Source: JADKHC01 sp047600805 (lineage in GTDB: Bacteria; Verrucomicrobiota; Verrucomicrobiia; Opitutales; Opitutaceae). Taken from it: a DNA stretch of 64,000 bases. Where the stretch lies: positions 3,658,001 through 3,722,000 of the forward strand of contig JASGKG010000001.1 of assembly GCA_047600805.1 (NCBI GenBank), written 5' to 3'. The stretch's first letter is position 1. The number at the start of each line of letters is the position of its first letter. The translations under genes and the position numbers were made by a program. Positions 54,071 to 63,071 of this stretch are shown here, in pieces. Below the pieces are notes generated by a model. The model searched no databases, was not told where the DNA came from, and was given only the letters and a program-made list of their open reading frames with translations.

Positions 54071-54102
54071 ACGAGAAATCGTTCTTCGTTTCCTTTTTCT
54101 TC

Positions 54103-54131
54103 AGCCCGCGCTCACCACAGCGCGGGCTTTT
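54103..54131 (+). terminator. Rho-independent terminator of the DHOD-like gene
   Basis: AGCCCGCGCT (54103-54112) pairs with AGCGCGGGCT (54119-54128) around a 6-base loop, followed by a short T run. It lies 32 bases after the stop codon. Confidence 0.9.
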
Positions 54132-54194
54132 CATTTTGGGATTTCGCGACCGCTCACGCGTTCGCGACGCGGTCAGCAGATGATGTGCGAGTCT

Positions 54195-54797
54195 TCAGAA
54201 GGCCAGATAGGCCCGGCAGCAGAATTCGACGGGGCGGACATTTTCCTCCCGATGAAAAAGGCCGTTTTTGACCTTTATGGTCGAGGTGTCACAACCCAAT
54301 TCGAAGCCAAGGCTCAGGCCGTGTTTTTCGCCGATACTGGCACCCACCGCGAAGAGAGGTCCTGGTTTGGCGGTTGCAAGATGGTCGCCACCGGCAAAGG
54401 CATAGGCCAGTCCGACACGCGCATAGGGCCCAACCGGTCCAAACTGGCGGAAGAAATAGCGGAAATCCACTGACGCGGGGATGACATAATCTCGCTGATC
54501 ACCCGTGAAGGTGTCCGTGACTTTGAAAAACATGCCCGGGCCGATGCCAGCGCCCACGGCATAGTTCCCGGAGAAACGCCGGTAGGCGTTCAGCTGCAGG
54601 CCGACCGGGAACTTGTGGTCACGCTTGAACCCGAAGTTGGTTTCCATCTGGCGCACAATATTGTCGGTACCGCTGGTGTAGCCCAGGCCGACTTCGAAAT
54701 GATAGCCATCCGTTGCCGAGGCGCGACCGAAGGCCAGAGTGGAAGCCAGGGCCGAGAAGAGCAGGCCGGCGGTGAGTTTGTACCTAAGGGTTTTCAT
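54195..54797 (-). CDS. Small outer-membrane beta-barrel protein (OmpW/OmpA-barrel-like)
   Basis: A 200-residue secreted protein with a signal peptide (MKTLRYKLTAGLLFSALAST, cleavage about 29). It has alternating hydrophobic beta-strand text that fits an eight-stranded barrel: YHFEVGLGYTSG, GLQLNAYRRFSGNYAVGAGIG, SVDFRYFFRQFGPVGPYARVGLAYAF, LFAVGASIGEKHGLSLGFELG and the terminal VEFCCRAYLAF with a final Phe, as expected for BAM substrates. No ligand or enzymatic residues are recognised. It lies 42 bases downstream of the giant protein on the same strand and could be cotranscribed, perhaps to help its surface placement; this is inference only. Confidence 0.8.
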   Translation of the reverse strand: MKTLRYKLTAGLLFSALASTLAFGRASATDGYHFEVGLGYTSGTDNIVRQMETNFGFKRDHKFPVGLQLNAYRRFSGNYAVGAGIGPGMFFKVTDTFTGDQRDYVIPASVDFRYFFRQFGPVGPYARVGLAYAFAGGDHLATAKPGPLFAVGASIGEKHGLSLGFELGCDTSTIKVKNGLFHREENVRPVEFCCRAYLAF

Positions 54798-54839
54798 GAA
54801 TGCTGAAGCGGGATATTGGCTCAGTGTGTTTGCAAGGAA

Positions 54840-57800
54840 TCACCGGCGGCTTGAGCGACGTCGCACGGTTCTAAAACCAACCAGGACCGCCAAAACCAAA
54901 AGGTATTCCAAGCCCAGGGCGCCGCCACCGCCGTTGGTGTCGATTTTGCCGACCGAGTTCTTCTCATTGATAGTGACCACACACGGCGCGCTCACCACGG
55001 TGTCGCCCGAACTAAGGGTGAGAGCCACGGTGTACGCGCCCGCTGCGGAGGAGGTGGCGGCGCTGGCTGCCACCGAGTAACTGGCAGAGGTGGCGCCAGC
55101 GATGTCGACGTTGTTGAGCCGCCATTGATAGGCACTGACCGTGACACCGGAAACCGACGTCGTGAGGGTGAAGCTGGTGAAGCGATCTACCGCAGCGGTC
55201 GGGCCGCTGATGCTCGCAGTCGCCGTAACATCGTCCGAGTAACCGGCGCCGGCCGTGTTACCAGCGCTGGCGGCGAGGACCATGCTGACATCCGAGCTGG
55301 GCAGCATCTCATAAGAGTAAGCTGGGGTGAAGACGATGTCGGTGCCGGCATCAACAGTGCCGGTGCAGCTGGTGTAGACGTTGCCCTTGGATTGTATCTT
55401 GGCCGTGGTTTCATTTTTAGCCAATGGGCTGGCCACGCCCGTATGCACATTGCGCTCCGAAAACAATTCCGCCTGGGCCGCCACAATGGCACCGGCAGTG
55501 TTGCCGGAAGCGCTGATAAAGTTGTTGTACTGGTGAATGTATCCGTAACTCACATACGGCAGGCGCTGGTCGAGGTGCGTGGCCCACCAGTTGTGGTGCA
55601 GGGTCACATGTGGCGCGACGGTGTCCGTGGAGGTGCCGATCTGCATGCCGTAGCGATGGAGCAGGGTCGGGCTCGAGGCATAGAACTCGCACCAGGAAAC
55701 AGTCACGTTATCTGAGCCGGCGACGATTTTCAGGAGATGATCGGCGCAGTCGAAGAAGGTGCAGTGGGTGACGAAGATCTTTTTGGAGCCGGAAATCGTG
55801 AGGGCGTCGCCGCCATCAGTGTACGCGCCATTGACCACAGTCGCGCCAGGATTGGTGAGGTGCAGCCCGCGAATGATGACGTTGGAAACGCCGTTGAGAC
55901 TGAGATTGCCCACAAGGGCGGCATTGGCGTCGGCGCCTTGAATCGTCTTGTTCGAGCCAACGTTGACGTTGCCGATCGCAAGTTGTCCCACGACGGTGAT
56001 CGTGCCGGCGTTTGCCGATGTGGCCTGGGTGCGGAAATCGGCGGCGGTGAATACGAGGACGGAGCTGCTGGAGCCGCCTCCGGTGGTGGCGGCGGCGTAG
56101 CCATCGGGCTTCGGCGCAGCGAAATTAGGAACAACCATCAAGTAGGCGGAACTGCTGGTGATCGTGCCGTAGTTGTTGCTCACGATCACGCGGTAGTAGC
56201 CGGTATGGGCGACGGTGGTGCTGGTCAGAGCGTAACTGGCGGCCGTGCCGGTGGTGAGCGTGGTGAAGGCGCTGTTGTCCACACTGCGCTGCCAGGTGTA
56301 GGTCAGGGACTCCGTGCCCGTGGCCACGACGGAAAACGCCGCCGGTGCGCCGGCGTTGACGGTCAGCGCAGCGGGCTGGGTGGTGATCGCGGGGGCCGAA
56401 CCAACTGAAAGGACGAGCGTAGCGGCGGCACTGGTGTTGCCGGCGAGGTCGGTCGCGGTCGCGGTGATCGTGTGCGAGCCCTGGCTGAGTGCGGTGACAA
56501 CCGTGTGGGTCCACACGCCGGTGTTGCTGGCGGCAACCGACGCGAGTGAAACGGAATTGTCGAACAAAGCCACCGTGCTGTTCGCCTCGGCCGTACCGTT
56601 TAGGGTCGGCAAGGTGTTGGTTGTGTAGCCCGAGGTGTTGGAGATGACCGGTGTCGACGGGGCGATCGTATCGATCGTAACGCTCGATACCGCGGAGGCA
56701 CTGCTGGTGTTGCCGGCGGCATCGGTGGCGGTGACTTTGAAGGCGTATGTGCCGTCGGCGAGAGCGGTCGTGAAGGCGTAGCTCCAGTTTCCCGCGTTGT
56801 TGGCCGCGATGACAGCGATCTGAGTCGAACCATTATATAGCGCCACAGAGCTGGATGCCTCGGCGAATCCCTGGAGGGCCGGGGTGTTTACGTTGGTCAC
56901 GTTGTCGGAGGGGGAGCCGCTGTTACTGGAGAGCGCCAGGTTCGGTGCGGACGGTGTAGCAGGCGCGACGGTGTCGACCGTGATGTTCAAGCCAGCGGAG
57001 GCTGAACTCGTGTTTCCGACCGTATCGGTCGCGGTGACTCTGATGGTGTGCGCACCGTTCGTGAGCGCCAAGCCCAGCGTGTAACTCCATTTGCCGGAGC
57101 TATCCGCGGGGACGGTGCCGAGCAGAGTCGCACCGTCGTAGATCTTGACCACGGACAACGCTTCGGCCGTGCCGGTGAGAGTTGGTTGTGGATTCTTGGT
57201 TGTGGTCTCCGTCGTGGTGACGACCGGGAGAACCGGTGCCGTCGTGTCGACGGTGAGCAAGATCCCAAGGCCCAGGGGACCAACGTTACCGGCTTCGTCG
57301 GTGGCATAGGCAGAGAAGCCGTAAACGCCGTCGGCCAGCGCGGTCGAGGGCATCCATGTCCATTTGCCCGCGTAGTCAGCCGCGAGGGTATAGGTCGTGC
57401 CGTTGCTGCAGAAGAGTGTGACGCTGGTGTATGGTTCGGCGGTGCCCTGCAAGGTGGGCCGGTTGTTGTTGGTTCCCCCGGTGGCGGTGGTGAAGACGAC
57501 GGGCGGAGGCATGATCGTGTCGATGATCACGCTAAGCGCGCCGGATGCTCCGCCGAGGTTGCCCGCTGCGTCGGTGGCCGAGACACAGAAATAGGAAGTG
57601 CCGTCGGGTAGTGCCGTGGCGAAGGTATAAGTCCAGTTGCCCGAGCTGTCGGCTGTGACGGTGCCCTTCGCGTAACCGTCGAGATAAATGGTCACCGTGC
57701 TATTGGGCTCGGCTGTGCCGTTGAAGGTGGGCTTGTTGACGTTCGTGCAGTCGTCCGTCGAAGAAACACCACTGTCGCTGGCGGCGTCCAAGTCCGGGGT

Positions 57801-60800
57801 AGGCGGTACGGCTGGGGCGACGGTGTCGATCGTAAGGTTGAGCGTGGAGGACACCGAGCTGACATTGCCGACCGTGTCGGTGGCGGTGACTCTGATGGAG
57901 TGCGCGCCATTGGTGAGCGCGGAGGCGAGCACATAAAACCACTTGCCAGAGCCAGACGCGGTGGTGGTGCCAACGGCGTTACCGTCGATATAGACTGTCA
58001 CCGTGCTGCCGGCCTCGGCCGTGCCGCTAAAGACAGGCCATCTGTCGTTGGTGAGTGGTGGAACGGTGGTGGTCGGCGTGCTCGGCGTGGAGGGTGCGGT
58101 CGCATCGATCGTCCAAGTGTAGGCCGCGGGCGTGGCATCGATGTTACCCGCGGCATCGATGGCGCGGATCTGCACGGTGTGCGAACCGTCGGCCAGCCCG
58201 GTGTAGGTCAGGGGACTGGTTGAGGAGGTAAACACACCGCCATCCAGGCTCGCCTCGAAGCGGGCGATGCCGGAGCCCGAACCATCGTCTCCCGAGAAGA
58301 CGAAGGAGGCGCTGCGATTTGCCGTCAGCGAGGCCGGGGTCGTGCTGATCGTCGTCTCCGGCGCGGTGGTATCCACCTTGATGACCGGCAACGTGTAGGA
58401 GGGCAGTCGGGGGTCCACGGCGTAGCCGTTGCTGTCGATCATGCTGCCCCCGTTCGTATGGATCGCGGTCATGGCCACGGCGATGCCGTCCGTGTCGGTT
58501 TCGCCGGCCTGCACGGTGTAGGAAAACACCAGATTGGCCGTGCCACTGCCTGACGCGTAGGAAGTGCGGCGGACGTTCGAACCGATCTCCAGCGCCAAAT
58601 ACGGCGTGCCGGTTACGGTGACAGGGGCATCGAAGTTGAGCGTGAGGCTGAGCGTGTCGCCGGCTTTGTAGCTGCCAGCCGCGGGCGTGCCGACGGCTTT
58701 GATCACTGTCTGCGAAGTGATAGCGAGGCTATGGTGGGCGACCCAGCCCGTGGTGATCAGGTGGGTGGATTTCCTGGCCAGGGCACTGGCGGCGTTTGTG
58801 GTGTTAACGGCCACGGGTACCGACTTGGAAATCGTTGAGTTGTCTCCCAATTGTCCGAAGACGTTAAAACCCCAGGCCGCTGCGGTGCCATCGCTGCACA
58901 AGGTCAAGGCGTGGTTCCCGCCTGCGGCGATCGCCACCGGCGTTTTCCCGGCAAGCGCACCGTTGTTCTTCACCGCCACCGGGACGGGGCTGTCGGTTGT
59001 CGTGCCGTTGCCCAATTGGCCGATATCATTCAAGCCCCAGGCCGCCAGCGTGCCATCGCTGCACAACGCCAGCGAAAACTGGGCCCCCGCTGTTATCTGC
59101 GCGACGGTTTTGCCACTGAGCACACCAGACCTGTCCACCGCGATGGGCGCTGCGTTGAGGATGGTCGTGCCATCGCCGAGTTGTCCCATGTCGTTGTCTC
59201 CCCAAGCGGCCACGGTGCCGTCGCTGCACAACGCCAGCGAATGGCGGTTGCCCGCTGCGATGGCCACGACGATCTTGCCGTTGAGCACGCCGTCGGTTTT
59301 TACCGCCTTCGGTGATAGACTCAGCGAAAAACTGTTGCCATCGCCCACGCCTTCGCCGGTTCCCCACGCCACGACCGTGCCATCGCTGCACAACGCCAGC
59401 GAATGGAACAAGCCGGCCGACAGGGCGATCACGGTTTTGCCGCTGAGCACACCTGTGGTATCCACCGCTACGGGCACCAGACTGCTGGTCGTCGTGCCGT
59501 TGCCCAACTGGCCCTGGGTGTTCCTTCCCCAAGCGGCGACCGTGCCATCGCTGCACAATGCCAGCGAATGCTGGGTGCCGGCAGCCACGGCGATCACGGT
59601 TTTGCCGCTGAGCACACCCGTGATATCCACCGCCACGGGCACCAGGCTGCTGGTCGTCGTGCCGTTACCCAACTGGCCCTGGTCGTTGGTTCCCCAAGCT
59701 GCGACGGTGCCGTCGCTGCACAACGCCAGCGTGTAAGAAATGCCGGACGCCATCGCCACGACCTGCTTGTCGGTGAGCGCTCCACTCCCGAGCACTGCAG
59801 TGGGAAGATAACTGCTGGCTGTCGAATTGTTGCCCAGTTGGCCAGCATCATTGAGGCCCCAAGCCACCGGTATCGTGCCGCGTGTCTGTGTGTAGGATTG
59901 GCCCAAGGCAAAGCCGCTCGCGAGGGCGTTGCCCGCCACATCGGCGATGCCGGTGCCGCTGGCCTTGAGATCCAAGCGCACCGTGCCGATGTCGCTGCCG
60001 GGAATGACATACACGAAATATTCGGATGGCGTGGAACCCACGCGCATCCCATTGATGCTTGCTGACGAACCACTGGACTGAGTTAAAACAAAGTCTGATT
60101 GGTTCACCCCGGTCACGTCCTCGCTGAAAGTCACGCGCCATTCCATCACCCCTTCGCTTGTTACGGGGCCAGGCATCGTCCGCGCGATTGAGGTCACCAC
60201 TGGCGCCACGTTGTCGATCACGATGTTGATCGAAGAGGAGAAACTGCTGGTGTTGCCCGGGGCATCCGTGGCTGTCGCCTTGACGCTGTGGCTGCCGGCG
60301 GTGAGAGCCGTACCAAACGTATAGCTCCAAACACCAGAGGCATCCGCGGTTACGGTTCCCACCAAGGTACCGTCGAGATAAATCTTCACCGTGCTGTTGG
60401 CCTCCGCCGTGCCGCTAATCGTTGGCTGGGTGTCACGCGTGATGAGCGAGGCTGTCGAGATAACCGGAGCTTCGGGAGCGAGATCGTCGGTGACGGTGAG
60501 GGTGAATGATTTTTCAAACGTTGCGGAGCCACTGTCGGTCGTTCTGATGCGAACCGAGTAGGAGCCGACTGCCAGTGTGCGGGTGTCATTGGCCCGCAGG
60601 ATGTCCCCGGAAATATTGAAGAGACTGTTGTTGGTCGCACCGGCGCCGCTCACGAGCGTGTAGGTGAACACCGTGTCGTCGAGATCGGCTGTGGCCATCG
60701 CGCCTACCATCGCGTCGAGGCCGCCTGATTGGTGGATGGCCGTGGCCGATAGCGTGAGATCGGTGGGAACATCGTTGACCGCCGTCACGGTCACCTGCCG

Positions 60801-63071
60801 CGTGGTGGCCGAGCTGCTCTTGATGCCGTCGTTGACGACAAAGGTAATGATGCGCGATCCGCCGGTCGGCGTCTCAGACAAGTTCGTGTAAGTGACCGCG
60901 CGCAACGCTGCCTGCCATTGCGCGACTGTCGCCGTGCCTCCGCTCGAGGTCAGCGTCAGCACGGCACTACCCGGGGCACTGCTGGCGACGATGTTGCCGT
61001 AGAGGACGGCGCTGGCGTTCGTGAAGTTCAACTTGTCTTCGGAGCTTTGGAAATTTCCGGTGATCGTGACGGTGGCCGAGGCGAGAGTCGCATTGTCGAG
61101 GTCGGAAACCGTGATGCCGCTGTCGATCACAACGGGAGTGGAGGTGACGTTGTTGCCCTCGGTGAAAGCCGCCGAACCACCGGAGGTGCTTATCAGGGGC
61201 GTCTGGTCAACCGCGGTCACCGTCACGCTGCGCGTAACAGTCGTGCTGGTTGTGGTCCCATCGTTGACCCTGAAACTGATCGTGCGGGTGGCGGTGTTGG
61301 GCGTAACGGCAGAGTTAGTGTAGGTCACCGCGCGGAGTGCGTTCTGCCATTGGGCCACCGTCGCCATGGCGCCTGCCGAAGTGAGTGTCATCGTGCCGGT
61401 CGCGCTGTTGTAGCTGGCGACAATATTGCTGTACTGCACGGCGCTGTTATTGGAGAAAGCCAGCACATCTTCGCCGGCGCGGAAATTTCCGGTGATCGCG
61501 ACGACGGCGGTGGCGAGGGTCGTATTGTCGACGTCGGAAATCGTGACTCCGACGTCGATGACGACGGGCGTGGCGGGGGTGTTGTCGCCGGCCGTGAAAC
61601 TGGAGCTACCGCCACTGGTCGTGACCACGGGTGCGTCGTTGACTGCGGTGATTGCCAACGTCGTCGATCCATTCGCTGACAGCGCTCCGTCTGAGACGGT
61701 CGAAGTCAGAGTAACGCTGCTCGTGGCGTTGGCCGCCGGGGTGTAGGCCACTCCGCTACCAGAGATGAAGCTCGTAATATTCGTGGGCGAACCAGTCAGG
61801 GTCAGGGCCGAGCTGCTGCCTCCCACGGTCACGCCGCCGCCGCTTGTCGCCGACAACGAACCGGTGGCCAAGGACAAAGTCAACGTGACGCTGGCGCTGT
61901 CCACATCCGCTGTGCTGATGCCTGTCACTGCCGTCGTCGTATCCTCCACCGCTCCGATCGAGGTTGGCACAGTAATCGTCGGCGCATCGTTAACGGGCGT
62001 GACACCGACGGTCGAAGTCAGGGACAAGGTCGCGCTATAGTTACTCGCGCCGTTATCAGTGATGTTGGCGATAGTGATAGCCCGGCTGGCGAAGCCCGGA
62101 TTGTCGCTCGTGTTGCCGTAGGCCATGCCGTCGACCAAGTTGCCCATGGCGGTATTGTCGAGCGCCATGCCGCTCAATGTTACCGTGGCAGTGCTACCAC
62201 TGACCGTGACGTTATAAGATCCGATGCCGGAAATCGTGCCGCTGCCCGTCACGAGTGGGATGGACGTTCCGCCGATCGACAACGTCTCGCTGCTGCCGTT
62301 GCTCACGTTGGTGACTGTCACCGTCATGCCGCTAAAAGTTTGGCCGCTGTCGTTGGTCGCGGCCGTAACAGAGGAGTACAGATCGACCGCCGAACCGTTT
62401 TCGGTGAACGACGGATTGACGGAAGTCACCGTTAGGGTCGGAGCCGCGAGCGGAGGGACTGCCGTGTCCAGAATGATGTTATTTATCGTCGGACAAAACG
62501 GTTCGGTGCTCGCATAGGTGATGCGCACATCGTCCACGTAATCAAAGTCAGCCCCCAAGTTCACGGTGCACACCGTGCCGTTGGTATTTGATACAAACGT
62601 CGTCGCCGCCACCTGGCTGCCTCCCCGGTAGCCAACGACATTGACCGTGAAGTTGGTAGGGACGGTTACACTATCACCGGTGCCTTGCAGCCAATCATAC
62701 CATTGGAACTGATTGATCTGAAATTTCGCTCCGGTGCTGCTCTTAATCCGCATGCCTCTGCAGGGAACACCAAACGAGTTTATCAAACCGCTAAAGGAAC
62801 TGCTGGAGCTGCCCAAGTAGCTATTATTACACCACGCGATAGGGTTCGAAACCAATGTGCCGTTGGTGTCACTGATGTTGCTAATCTGGATGATCATCCC
62901 CGCGAAGTCCACGGCGCCGCCTTCATTATCTTCCGCCACGCCGTCGAACCATGCGGAGCCCGAAAGATCGCTTGAATACGTCAAGGTCGTGGCCGCCTGC
63001 AAAGACGCGGGCACTGACAACAACCAGATGAAGGCAACAAGAATGCTGACGGAGAGATAGCGCAGGGACAT
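54840..63071 (-). CDS. Giant secreted multidomain protein with RCC1, Ig-like and PL1 pectate lyase domains
   Basis: A 2743-residue surface protein. In order, a signal peptide (1-26) leads to an N-terminal beta-sandwich (about 27-210) and cadherin/VCBS-like repeats (about 215-860, PVNDAPTITVP, TAVNDAPVVTT). A first Ig-like repeat (about 865-960) precedes seven RCC1-type repeats (about 1060-1450; AAWGxNxxGQLGNGTT, SLALCSDGT). About eight Ig-like repeats (1530-2230; GTAEANSTV) and an Ig domain (2230-2320) follow. The PL1 pectate lyase domain (about 2325-2640) starts at KPDGYAAATTGGG and has HHNWWATHLDQRLPYV with the likely catalytic Arg near 2500. A last Ig domain (2640-2710) and a Gly-run, one helix and Arg-rich C-terminus complete it. 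It should degrade pectate at the cell surface or outside. It is unbroken over 8.2 kb. Confidence 0.92.
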   Translation of the reverse strand: MSLRYLSVSILVAFIWLLSVPASLQAATTLTYSSDLSGSAWFDGVAEDNEGGAVDFAGMIIQISNISDTNGTLVSNPIAWCNNSYLGSSSSSFSGLINSFGVPCRGMRIKSSTGAKFQINQFQWYDWLQGTGDSVTVPTNFTVNVVGYRGGSQVAATTFVSNTNGTVCTVNLGADFDYVDDVRITYASTEPFCPTINNIILDTAVPPLAAPTLTVTSVNPSFTENGSAVDLYSSVTAATNDSGQTFSGMTVTVTNVSNGSSETLSIGGTSIPLVTGSGTISGIGSYNVTVSGSTATVTLSGMALDNTAMGNLVDGMAYGNTSDNPGFASRAITIANITDNGASNYSATLSLTSTVGVTPVNDAPTITVPTSIGAVEDTTTAVTGISTADVDSASVTLTLSLATGSLSATSGGGVTVGGSSSALTLTGSPTNITSFISGSGVAYTPAANATSSVTLTSTVSDGALSANGSTTLAITAVNDAPVVTTSGGSSSFTAGDNTPATPVVIDVGVTISDVDNTTLATAVVAITGNFRAGEDVLAFSNNSAVQYSNIVASYNSATGTMTLTSAGAMATVAQWQNALRAVTYTNSAVTPNTATRTISFRVNDGTTTSTTVTRSVTVTAVDQTPLISTSGGSAAFTEGNNVTSTPVVIDSGITVSDLDNATLASATVTITGNFQSSEDKLNFTNASAVLYGNIVASSAPGSAVLTLTSSGGTATVAQWQAALRAVTYTNLSETPTGGSRIITFVVNDGIKSSSATTRQVTVTAVNDVPTDLTLSATAIHQSGGLDAMVGAMATADLDDTVFTYTLVSGAGATNNSLFNISGDILRANDTRTLAVGSYSVRIRTTDSGSATFEKSFTLTVTDDLAPEAPVISTASLITRDTQPTISGTAEANSTVKIYLDGTLVGTVTADASGVWSYTFGTALTAGSHSVKATATDAPGNTSSFSSSINIVIDNVAPVVTSIARTMPGPVTSEGVMEWRVTFSEDVTGVNQSDFVLTQSSGSSASINGMRVGSTPSEYFVYVIPGSDIGTVRLDLKASGTGIADVAGNALASGFALGQSYTQTRGTIPVAWGLNDAGQLGNNSTASSYLPTAVLGSGALTDKQVVAMASGISYTLALCSDGTVAAWGTNDQGQLGNGTTTSSLVPVAVDITGVLSGKTVIAVAAGTQHSLALCSDGTVAAWGRNTQGQLGNGTTTSSLVPVAVDTTGVLSGKTVIALSAGLFHSLALCSDGTVVAWGTGEGVGDGNSFSLSLSPKAVKTDGVLNGKIVVAIAAGNRHSLALCSDGTVAAWGDNDMGQLGDGTTILNAAPIAVDRSGVLSGKTVAQITAGAQFSLALCSDGTLAAWGLNDIGQLGNGTTTDSPVPVAVKNNGALAGKTPVAIAAGGNHALTLCSDGTAAAWGFNVFGQLGDNSTISKSVPVAVNTTNAASALARKSTHLITTGWVAHHSLAITSQTVIKAVGTPAAGSYKAGDTLSLTLNFDAPVTVTGTPYLALEIGSNVRRTSYASGSGTANLVFSYTVQAGETDTDGIAVAMTAIHTNGGSMIDSNGYAVDPRLPSYTLPVIKVDTTAPETTISTTPASLTANRSASFVFSGDDGSGSGIARFEASLDGGVFTSSTSPLTYTGLADGSHTVQIRAIDAAGNIDATPAAYTWTIDATAPSTPSTPTTTVPPLTNDRWPVFSGTAEAGSTVTVYIDGNAVGTTTASGSGKWFYVLASALTNGAHSIRVTATDTVGNVSSVSSTLNLTIDTVAPAVPPTPDLDAASDSGVSSTDDCTNVNKPTFNGTAEPNSTVTIYLDGYAKGTVTADSSGNWTYTFATALPDGTSYFCVSATDAAGNLGGASGALSVIIDTIMPPPVVFTTATGGTNNNRPTLQGTAEPYTSVTLFCSNGTTYTLAADYAGKWTWMPSTALADGVYGFSAYATDEAGNVGPLGLGILLTVDTTAPVLPVVTTTETTTKNPQPTLTGTAEALSVVKIYDGATLLGTVPADSSGKWSYTLGLALTNGAHTIRVTATDTVGNTSSASAGLNITVDTVAPATPSAPNLALSSNSGSPSDNVTNVNTPALQGFAEASSSVALYNGSTQIAVIAANNAGNWSYAFTTALADGTYAFKVTATDAAGNTSSASAVSSVTIDTIAPSTPVISNTSGYTTNTLPTLNGTAEANSTVALFDNSVSLASVAASNTGVWTHTVVTALSQGSHTITATATDLAGNTSAAATLVLSVGSAPAITTQPAALTVNAGAPAAFSVVATGTESLTYTWQRSVDNSAFTTLTTGTAASYALTSTTVAHTGYYRVIVSNNYGTITSSSAYLMVVPNFAAPKPDGYAAATTGGGSSSSVLVFTAADFRTQATSANAGTITVVGQLAIGNVNVGSNKTIQGADANAALVGNLSLNGVSNVIIRGLHLTNPGATVVNGAYTDGGDALTISGSKKIFVTHCTFFDCADHLLKIVAGSDNVTVSWCEFYASSPTLLHRYGMQIGTSTDTVAPHVTLHHNWWATHLDQRLPYVSYGYIHQYNNFISASGNTAGAIVAAQAELFSERNVHTGVASPLAKNETTAKIQSKGNVYTSCTGTVDAGTDIVFTPAYSYEMLPSSDVSMVLAASAGNTAGAGYSDDVTATASISGPTAAVDRFTSFTLTTSVSGVTVSAYQWRLNNVDIAGATSASYSVAASAATSSAAGAYTVALTLSSGDTVVSAPCVVTINEKNSVGKIDTNGGGGALGLEYLLVLAVLVGFRTVRRRSSRR
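59431..59760 (-). repeat. Near-identical 165-bp tandem repeats encoding RCC1 units
   Basis: Two consecutive RCC1 units inside the giant gene are nearly identical at DNA level with a 165-bp period (55 codons). CACGGTTTTGCCGCTGAGCA occurs at about 59430 and again at about 59595, followed by almost the same 90 bases. The other RCC1 copies nearby are more diverged. This implies recent duplication or gene conversion. Confidence 0.75.

Noticed and set aside
59431..59760. Tandem repeat considered as a CRISPR array
   Set aside because: The 165-bp period is in frame with RCC1 units, and there are no short palindromic repeats or unique spacers.
55125..61746. Many plus-strand open frames opposite the giant gene
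   Set aside because: They mirror Thr/Ser/Gly/Val-rich repeat codons of the true gene and repeat at the same period.
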